Below, piece after piece: positions 56,836 through 64,000 of a stretch of 64,000 nt of DNA. A model generated the notes under the pieces. The model was not told the DNA's origin. It saw only the letters and a list, made by a program, of their open reading frames with translations, and made no database searches. The position numbers were made by a program, and so were the translations under genes. The DNA is from Triplophysa rosa. Taxonomy: Eukaryota; Chordata; Actinopteri; Cypriniformes; Nemacheilidae. Location: the NCBI RefSeq assembly GCF_024868665.1, contig NC_079904.1, positions 16,432,368 through 16,496,367 of the forward strand, in the 5' to 3' direction. Position 1 is the first letter of the stretch. Every line of letters begins with the position of its first letter.

Positions 56836-57897
56836 CGTCATGGCTCTGCCTCACTTAGTCATGTTTTTCTTGGTCCTGTGGCAGAGTCATGGCAAAGCCT
56901 TTGGTTATGTGTGGAGAGAAACATATTATTGTCCTTTTGACAATAATATGCGTTCTCTCCAGTGTCTCGTCATTAGCCCCGCCCCTCTCATTTCCTGTAT
57001 TGTTTACCGGCCGTGTCTAATGTCTTCCACCTGCCCTGTGTTGTTATCCCTCGTTTATGTTTCATTGTCCTGTGCTCGTTCATTGTGTATTCACTATGTT
57101 TTCTTGTCTGCTGTCATGCGCTATGTCTTTGAAAACACCACGTCTTGTTCCTGTATGTGAGTTACCCCAGTTTAAGTCTAGTGTAGTTCTTGTCTAGTGT
57201 TGTTCTAGTTTAGTTTAATTAGTCTATGTCCTGTTTCGCCAATTGTCCTGTTTTATGGTTTATACCCCATCGTGGGTCTTTGTTTTTGTTTCTTTGTTTA
57301 AATAAATATCCCGTTTGTTAACCCCTTTATGACTGCCTGCCTGCAATTGGGTTCTTCCCCCCACGAGATCCGTGACAGAATGAACGAGCCAGCCCGAACC
57401 CAGCAGGCAGCTCCAAAGGACGGCACGGCGTCGTCCTCACAGGCCGCCCAAACCCACTTGCTGCTAGGGTTCCGTCAGGGGCGTTACGGGAACCGGGAGT
57501 TCGCCGGGGCATTCTCGACGGTGGCGAGGTCGTCTGAGTTTGGCGAGGCGGAGTTGAAGGCGATCTTCAACTGCTGCCTCACTCAGCGCCTCGCCCCGTC
57601 GGAGAAGAGGCTGCTGGCTCCCCTTCGGTTTGCGGACATGGTCAGGTTCGTGGCCAACCGGGACTTGTTCCTGTATGTGAGTTACCCCAGTTTAAGTCTA
57701 GTGTAGTTCTTGTCTACTGTTGTTCTAGTTTAGTTTAATTAGTCTATGTCCTGTTTTGCCAATTGTCCTGTTTTATGGTTTATACCCCATCGTGGGTCTT
57801 TGTTTTTGTTTCTTTGTTTAAATAAATATCCCGTTTGTTAACCCCTTCATCACTGTCTGCCTGCAATTGGGTTCTTCCCCCCACGAGATCCGTGACA
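56836..57897 (+). mobile_element. Gag-only Gypsy derivative with 5-bp target duplication
   Basis: A 542-bp LTR (56836-57377, ending GATCCGTGACA) is followed by about 285 bp of gag and then a truncated second LTR (57664-57897) matching 57144-57377. GAGTA flanks both sides (56831-56835, 57898-57902). The left LTR begins CGTCATGG rather than TGTCATGG. The gag/LTR junction falls at CTTGTTCCTG, shared by both sides, suggesting a deletion or template switch at short homology. Confidence 0.85.
57380..57663 (+). pseudogene. Gypsy gag fragment
   Basis: Open frame MNEPARTQQAAPKDGTASSS to LLAPLRFADMVRFVANRD, running into LTR sequence. About 95 codons; no zinc knuckle, protease or polymerase. Related to the block-C fragment at 8597-8898. 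Confidence 0.75.
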
Positions 57898-58317
57898 GAG
57901 TACTGTACTTAAGTACACTTTTTGAGTATTTGGACTTAAGTATTACTTTTTCTGTTTACATTTTACTGTACTTCACTACATTTGAATGACAAATATCTCA
58001 CTTTTCATGGCACAAAAAATGATTTCCTTGGCCGACCCTCCCCTCGCTCCCACGTTTGGGAGAGACTATTGTCAGTTGCTTCTAATATGACACACCTGAA
58101 TCAACTCACCAGGTGTGTTAATTATGGAGACATTCACAACATTTTGGGAGAAGGCTAATGAGTTCAGTTGTGTATACTTTTCCCATATCTGATTTACTTA
58201 TCATAAGCAAAAGATGTAATTACATTTACGTATATCAAATTAATCGATTAATCGAAAAATAATCGTCCAACTAATCGATTATCAAAATAATTGCAGTAGT
58301 TGCAATCATAATCAGGG

Positions 58318-58500
58318 GCGGACTGGCCATTTGGCGTACCAGGCGTTTTCCTGGTGGGCCGCTAACGTATGGGGCCGGAATGGACGCGTTGGCCGCTAAC
58401 GTATGGGGCCGTAACGGATGCTTTTGCCGCTAACATATGGGGCCATAACGGACGCATTTGCCACTGACGTATGGGGCCGTAACGGACCCGTTGGCCACTT
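58318..58500. repeat. 34-bp minisatellite in a hAT-like end
   Basis: A CAGGGGCGGACTGGCCATTT end (typical of hAT elements) leads into four to five tandem 34-bp units of the form GCCGCTAACGTATGGGGCCG plus TAACGGACGCGTTG. Confidence 0.8.
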
Positions 58501-58851
58501 AGACGGACGTATTATAAATGTGAATGCACGCAACGCGAATGCAAAAGACACGTATGCATTTTCTGTCTTAATGGAGGGTGCTAACAATATGTAGACAAAA
58601 CTGGACCCTTAAACACATTTACTTGACACACATATATTTTCAACAAATAACAGAAAACTTGAATATTTGAAGAGTTTATTTCCAAAAGAGATTTTTTTTA
58701 AGAGAAGTTTTTTATTTTTTTCAAAAATCATGTTCCTTTATTGTGCATTCCAATTAATATAAATAAAACTGCAGTTGGTTTGTTTTGATTTAAGCCATAA
58801 TAACTAAAAAAACACAGCTAACTAACACAATAAAATAAAACACAATAAAAG

Positions 58852-59753
58852 TGTGGCAAGGGGGGCGTGGTTCAGCGAGGTCTACAGCAGGAGAGAGAGT
58901 TGGGAGACGAGCGGTGAGTAAATGGAGAAAGTGCAAATGACAATCACCTGTGTCTCATTCCAGTGAGTGGCGTTGGGGAGCATAAAACCTGCGGGGAAGC
59001 AGAGCCAAAGAGACAGAGACGGGACTACTACTGGCGACACGAGAACTCTGAACTGTTTGTGGAAACCACGCAAGGATTCTTACCAAAGACTGTGGATTAT
59101 TATTGTGACTCTTTTGTTTTGTTGTGAGCGCGAGTGGCGCAACATCGTGTGAGACGCAGAACTCTAATAAAACGCCAGTAGTAGTCAAGCCGACCCCAGC
59201 CTCTACCCCAGAGGGAAGGCCGCTGCCATTATGCAGACTCCGCCGGCAACGCCATTTGCGGACGTGATATCATCGCTTGCGGTCCTACATCGGGAACAAC
59301 ATCAGGCATTGCTGCAGCTGAGGAACGACCAGGAGGGACGATTCCAGGCCATTCTACAAGCTCAGCAAGAGGACCGCGAGACGTTCCGAAGCTGGATGGC
59401 CCGGGAGGTTCGGGCGGGAGGCAGCGCTCCGCTGACGCCGCCCACCGACCTGTTGCTGACAAAGATGGGCCCGCAGGACGATCCCGAAGCCTTCCTGGAC
59501 CTGTTCGAGCACACGGCCGAAACTAGCGGCTGGCCAAGGGACCAGTGGTCCATGCGCCTGATCCCTCTGCTGGCGGGCGAAGCACAGGTGAACTCTGAAC
59601 TGTTTGTGGAACCATGCAAGGCTTCTTACCAAAGACTGTGGATTATTATTGTGAGTGGCGCAACGTCGTGTGAGACGCAGAACTCTAATAAAATGCCAGT
59701 AGTAGTCAAGCCAACCCCAGCCTCTTCCTTCCTTGTCTGTTGAATGTGTTACA
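58852..59753 (+). mobile_element. Second gag-only Gypsy derivative with 5-bp target duplication
   Basis: Begins TGTGGCAAGG and ends GAATGTGTTACA, flanked by AAAAG (58847-58851 and 59754-59758). GAACTCTGAACTGTTTGTGG occurs near 59041 and again at 59590, marking partial LTRs around one gag fragment. The 5' LTR lacks its 3' end and the 3' LTR lacks its 5' part. Confidence 0.82.
59231..59590 (+). pseudogene. Gypsy gag fragment (DDPEAFLDLFEHTAE type)
   Basis: From MQTPPATPFADVISSLAVLH to LIPLLAGEAQ. The MGPQDDPEAFLDLFEHTAET and WPRDQWSMRLIPLLAG segments are the capsid-like part of a common fish Gypsy gag. After AGEAQ the frame enters LTR sequence and terminates. Confidence 0.8.
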
Positions 59754-59792
59754 AAAAGATAACATAATAAAAAAATAATAATTATATATATA

Positions 59793-60199
59793 NAGAATTA
59801 CATCCATCAATTGTGTCGGACAATTTCTCTAAGAAAACCATTCTTTCTCTAGCATTGACGGGAGCATATACATTGATTAGCGTCATATTTTTCCTTTCAT
59901 AATTTACACTAACTTTAAGCAGTCTCCCTGCTATCACTTCTTCCACTCTAACTGACTCTGGTAAAAAAAGACTTAGACAATAAAACACCCACTCCAGCAC
60001 TGCTAGAACTCCCATGACTCAAAATTACATTACCCTCCCATTCTCTCTGCCAATCCACTTCGTTATCAACAGAAGAGTGTGTTTCTTGTACAAAAGAAAT
60101 ATCAATATTTTTCAACTTGATCAACTCATACAGTAATGCTCTTTTTCTTGGATCTCTTGCTCCATTTAGATTTAAAGAGGAGATCTTACATTCAGTCAT
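59793..60199 (-). pseudogene. L1-Tx1-like ORF2 endonuclease fragment
   Basis: Minus-strand start MTECKISSLNLNGARDPRKR, then IDISFVQETHSS and GVGVLLSKSF: the first strands of an APE-type endonuclease. A frameshift near a seven-A run at about 59962 shifts to the frame VRVEEVIAGRLLKVSVNYER and MTLINVYAPVNAR. The fragment is cut off at the N at 59793, before the catalytic His region and RT. Confidence 0.75.
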
Positions 60200-60251
60200 A
60201 AGAAGAAGAAAAAAACACCTCAAAAAAAGAGAAAGACACAATTCATCAAAT

Positions 60252-61229
60252 CTACAAGCCTTCTTGTGAGTCTTCCACATCATCAGTTGAATAATGTACA
60301 CGTACTTTCTGCACTAATTTCTTGAGACGATAGACTTCCGTTTCACTAAGCCCATCCCCTCCCATATTTCTCATCAAAACTTTTGCAGATTCAATGAACT
60401 TGATTCGATCAGGGAAGTATTTATCAACAATCACGTTCTGTTTCCCTTTTGTTACTCTCAAAAAGTTACGAAACCTTTCTAAGTCATAATCATCCTCTCC
60501 TGTTGCGTCAGTCATGACTTGCGAAGAAATTTCTCTCTCACTGTCCGATTCTGAAGAAAACTCCATGTCACTACTTACATCTGCCCTGCTTGAAATCTCC
60601 TTTGTCCCACATTGCTTTTTAACAAGACCCTTCTTGGGAATCTGTTCACTCTTACTTGCTTTTCTTTTTGTGACTGGCACTTTAAAAATTGGTTCCTCAG
60701 TGTCCATTTTAAACATTCTCCGCAATTTCACCTGCTATCTCTATTTCTTTGCTTGAACCATCTGTACATGCAATTATGTTTTCTGTAGACTTTGTCACTT
60801 CTTTTTCAATATTGTTTTGTTCATCCCCCCTTGCTGTGCTCTCTGCAGCTGTATCTTTGTGTTGCAAACCTGCCTCACCTGAATTACTTTGCTCTCTGTT
60901 TTTATCAGGACAGCTTCTCCCCAAATGTCCTTCCCTTCCACAGTTGAAACACTTCATAGAATCAGTCGTAGCGAAAACAACGTAATCAAAGCCATCAACC
61001 GTGTGTTTAAACGGCACATTTAATTCATCGACTCCTTGTTTTAACACCATAAACACTTGTCGTCTGAATGACATGACATGCTTCAAACGCGGAGATTTAC
61101 ATCCCACCGGTATTTTCTTTATTGCTGAAACAAGTTGGCCATATCGTGACAACACATGCTTCAACTCCTCGTCTTTGACAAATGGGGGAACATTTGACAA
61201 TGTAATTTTTCTCGATGGGTTCATAAGAG
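60252..61229 (-). pseudogene. L1-Tx1-like ORF1 (RRM-like fold plus CCHC zinc knuckle)
   Basis: Upstream frame from the gap: ITLSNVPPFVKDEELKHVLS with RYGQLVSAIKK (RRM-like), then CFNCGREGHLGRSC, a C-x2-C-x4-H-x4-C knuckle, stopping at 60709. The downstream acidic/basic region (MDTEEPIFKVPVTKRKASKS to TDDVEDSQEG) is in a frame shifted by one base at the TTTAAAA run, suggesting an indel. The N-terminus is lost in the gap. Nucleic-acid-binding ORF1 is expected just upstream of ORF2, as seen. Confidence 0.75.
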
Positions 61230-61329
61230 NNNNNNNNNNNNNNNNNNNNNNNNNNNNNNNNNNNNNNNNNNNNNNNNNNNNNNNNNNNNNNNNNNNNNNN
61301 NNNNNNNNNNNNNNNNNNNNNNNNNNNNN
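61230..61329. other. Assembly gap (100 N)
   Basis: Exactly 100 N, the usual placeholder for a gap of unknown size. It separates a LINE on the left from satellite DNA on the right. A single N also occurs at 59793. Confidence 0.99.
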
Positions 61330-62600
61330 TTGACCCCTGTATTCTAGAGCGTACATTCGCAACCTATATGTAGGCAGCTGGTGTCTTTTTGGGCAAAGTG
61401 AGAGGTCAACGAGGTCCGAGGGGCGCGGAACCCCAGAACATGACCCAGGGCCCCGTGACGAGACATATACGTGAATTGCAGGTCGATCAGACCATTCTGT
61501 ACCCCAACCCTAATTGTTCATCAAGAGCTTATGAAAACGAATGGGATAAGTTAAGAGTGTCGGCGGCTCCCGTTCAGACCCCGGGTGCTCGAGGGGCCCG
61601 AAACTTTAGATTCTAGTAGTCTGTAGGCCCTTGATTAACATACCGTGAGGGTGGCTGTCTAGAACCGTGGGAAACTATTTATAGTGCGGTTTGCAAAAGT
61701 CTCTCATGCAGGCTTCTTCATTTCATAGCCTGAAAGACCCTCTTGAATGAGCAAACGGATCAAAATTAGGGATCCATCTTTTTTCAAGAAAAAGATACTT
61801 TGAGGTGACCGAGAACCACGGTACTCGATATCCCGGCTTGGGAGACCCCCAGGGTATACCGTGGCGAGTGTTAAGACCCTGTGACCTTTTGACCCCTGTA
61901 TTCCAGAGCGTACATTCGCAACCTATATGTAGGCTGCTGGTGTCTTTTTGGGCAAAGTGAGAGGTCAACGAGGTCCGAGGGGCGCGGAACCCCAGAACAT
62001 GACCCAGGGCCCCGTGACGAGACATATACGTGAATTGCAGGTCGATCAGACCATTCTGTACCCCAACCCTAATTGTTCATCAAGAGCTTATGAAAACGAA
62101 TGGGATAAGTTAAGAGTGTCGGCGGCTCCCGTTCAGACCCCGGGTGCTCGAGGGGCCCGAAACTTTAGATTCTAGTAGTCTGTAGGCCCTTGATTAACAT
62201 ACCGTGAGGGTGGCTGTCTAGAACCGTGGGAAACTATTTATAGTGCGGTTTGCAAAAGTCTCTCATGCAGGCTTCTTCATTTCATAGCCTGAAAGACCCT
62301 CTTGAATGAGCAAACGGATCAAAATTAGGGATCCATCTTTTTTCAAGAAAAAGATACTTCGAGGTGACCGAGAACCACGGTACTCGATATCCCGGCTTGG
62401 GAGACCCCCAGGGTATACCGTGGCGAGTGTTAAGACCCTGTGACCTTTTGACCCCTGTATTCCAGAGCGTACATTCGCAACCTATATGTAGGCTGCTGGT
62501 GTCTTTTTGGGCAAAGTGAGAGGTCAACGAGGTCCGAGTGGCGCGGAACTCCAGAACACGACCCAGGGCCCCGTGACGAGGCATATACATGAATTGCAGG
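61330..62600. repeat. 559-bp tandem satellite
   Basis: Two nearly identical units (61330-61888, 61889-62447), each starting TTGACCCCTGTATT, and a third that stays close to the others until about 62600 and then diverges. Only a few substitutions separate the first two. The array starts at the gap edge, so more units may be missing. The 75-codon ORF in each unit is repeated with it and resembles nothing known. Confidence 0.95.
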
Positions 62601-62828
62601 TTGATCAGTCCTTTCTGTCCCATTGGTCCACCTTAAGCTCATGAAAATGAATGGGATAGGTTAAGAGTGTCGGCAGCAGCCGTTGGGCCGCAGTGGGATC
62701 GAGGGGCCCCAAACTTTTTAGTCTGGTAGTCTGTTGGCCCCTGTTTCACATACCGAGAGAGTGGCTTACTTGAACCTAGGGAACATTTTCTAGTGCATTT
62801 TCTTGTGTGAAAAGTGTTTTGTACATTA

Positions 62829-62930
62829 GTAGCCTACCGACCGACTGTCAAATAAGTTACGACTGGGACTTCCTGTGAACCACCGGAAGTCCCAGTCATA
62901 ACTTATTTGACAGTAGCGGTGTAGGCTAAC
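62829..62930. repeat. ~100-bp near-perfect hairpin
   Basis: TAGCCTACCGACCGACTGTC and the following AAATAAGTTACGACTGGGAC are answered in reverse complement, with one mismatch in the core 29 bp, on the other side of a loop of about 9 bases. Lies just downstream of the 559-bp satellite. Confidence 0.9.
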
Positions 62931-63770
62931 GGTGAACAATGCTGTAAACGGTCAATTTTTCATTCTGTAAACGCATTTTCTTGTGAAAAACCTACAGATA
63001 TGTATCCTAGAAGAATCCCATATTGGTATATTGCACACTTCAGGCTGTCAAAATGCTCACGTGTTATACAAATGCACTTTTCACAGAAATAAACCTCTGA
63101 CCAGCATTTTCAACAAAATTCTGCTTTATTTTTATAGAAAAACCTTGGGGCTTCGAATGCAAGTTCGTCACACCCTCTCGCATCACATATTCGAAGCCCG
63201 TACCCCTCGGTGTATGGAAAGTGCTCGAAAAAAAATCACAAAATATATTCCAGAAAAATAAACGGCCCACAACGTCCCCAAAACGTGCAATATAGGACAT
63301 AACGAGGCCGTACCGTCTTCAAACTTTGGGAACCGAATGAGGGGGCAGCGAGCAGCTACAGAATTTGAATCGGGCTCATTCGGAGTCCCCGGGGCGTTCG
63401 GGGGTCTCTGTACGATAGCCACCTATGAGAGAAATAGGATATGTTGCAGGTGTCAGAGGCTCCCATACGGGCCGCGGAGGCCCCAGGAGCCCGAAAAATT
63501 ACAGAAAGTTGCGTCACGTGACTCTCGACGTCATACCGATAGGACTTGGTCGGGAAGTGAACTTAAATATTTTTTCTTATTTTACATACATCTCCCTGCC
63601 TATGGATGGTTCTCTATGGGCCCGCAAACCCCCTCGCGCGTTGGCTCGGGTATCCAACGTCTTTCTGACAGAAACCTCCCCTAAGCATGAACGAGCAAGG
63701 TCACGAAGGACGCACGGCTCCTCTAGGGGGCGCCACGGCCGTGAGGGAGAGAAAAAAGAAAGAAGGGCGG
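62931..63770. other. Unclassified sequence related to the satellite
   Basis: No gene recognised. A module near 63425-63520 (AATAGGATATG, GGGCCGCGGAGGCCCC, CCCGAAAAATTACAG) parallels the 62650-62740 and satellite module (AATGGGATAGG, GGGGCCCC, CCCAAACTTT), suggesting old shared ancestry. Confidence 0.4.
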
Positions 63771-64000
63771 CGAGCGAGACGTTTTGGCTTCTTTCGGATG
63801 TCGCGCCACGCATAGGCAGCAAGGGGCAGCAAACTACCAACTCTAGGTGCTCTGCGGACGCAAGGGTGGCGAGCGAGACATTTTGGCATCTTTTGGATGT
63901 CGCGCCACGCATAGGCAGCAAGGGGCAGCAATCTACCAACTCTAGGCGCTCTGCGGACGCAAGGGTGGCGAGCGAGACGTTTTGGCATCTTTTGGGTGTC
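63771..64000. repeat. 99-bp tandem repeat, running off the window
   Basis: CGAGCGAGAC recurs at 63771, 63870 and 63969, spacing exactly 99. Because 99 is a multiple of three, the minus strand stays open as a 33-residue repeat (LARHPCVRRAPRVG, LLPLAAYAWRDI). No start, splice site or known domain supports translation. Confidence 0.93.

Larger units (their letters stand above)
56802..58010. mobile_element. hAT remnant (CAGAGGTGGG) split by a Gypsy element
   Basis: Left piece CAGAGGTGGGTAACGAAGTA to 56835; right piece resumes at 57898 with GAGTACTGTACTTAAGTACA and TTTGAATGACAAATATCT before losing similarity. The far inverted terminus was not found. Confidence 0.65.
58672..59790. mobile_element. 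MITE (GAAGAGTTTGGTTCC family) split by a Gypsy element
   Basis: Left TTGAAGAGTTTATTTCCAAA and the shared ACTGCAGTTGGTTTG core; the body is interrupted at 58852 and resumes at 59759 with GATAACATAATAAAAAA, ending near the single N at 59793. Confidence 0.65.

Noticed and set aside
61389..61616. 75-codon ORF repeated at 61948
   Set aside because: Exactly follows the 559-bp satellite period; no protein similarity recognised.
63771..64000. CRISPR-like regular spacing
   Set aside because: The 99-bp units are tandem with no unique spacers, in vertebrate nuclear DNA.

Overview
This is nuclear DNA from a ray-finned fish, most likely a cypriniform (carp, goldfish, barb or loach relative). The evidence is one recognisable vertebrate gene, adenylyl cyclase 1, spread over more than 32 kb in small exons, embedded in teleost repeats: hAT elements, the 'aaagggatagttcaccc' MITE family, AACCCAGC-type inverted repeats, DIRS, Ty3/Gypsy, CR1/L2-like and L1-Tx1-like retroelements, a tRNA-derived SINE and CA microsatellites. 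There are no rRNA genes, free-standing tRNA genes, CRISPR arrays or operons.

Layout. Positions 1-16123 hold a near-identical duplication in the order A-B-D-A-C-D-A-B. A (about 1.95 kb) occurs three times, D (about 1.4 kb) twice and B (2.5 kb) twice. The middle copy carries a different 2.5 kb block (C) containing a truncated Gypsy element and a small exon-like open segment. Positions 16124-18996 are repeat-rich intergenic DNA. From about 19 kb to 21484 lies the presumed 3' UTR of adcy1. Positions 21485-53480 contain 16 coding exons of adcy1 on the minus strand, in order and phase-consistent. Together they give 781 codons plus a stop: the second half of the C1a catalytic domain, the calmodulin-binding C1b, TM7-12, and the complete C2 domain with its C-terminal tail. 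The N-terminus, TM1-6 and the first metal-binding Asp of C1 are not in the window. Positions 53481-64000 are almost entirely transposon and satellite DNA: an inactivated CR1/L2-like LINE, two gag-only Gypsy derivatives, an L1-Tx1-like element, a 100-N gap, a 559-bp tandem satellite and a 99-bp tandem repeat running off the right edge.

How it works together. The only supportable functional gene is adcy1. It encodes a Ca2+/calmodulin-stimulated membrane enzyme that makes cAMP, and every C2 active-site residue I can check is intact. Its introns are filled with nested transposons, several of which I could bound to the base by matching target-site duplications. Two splice acceptors (exons at 48107 and 43185) sit directly against TG and CT microsatellites. 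I found no convincing undescribed biological system. The most unusual structures are the mosaic 5.84-kb duplication, a four-level transposon nest at 48750-51916, a three-level nest at 28503-31337, a 1.9-kb foldback element at 34406-36291, and a miniature DIRS-like element at 40946-42880. Percent identities and family assignments are by eye.
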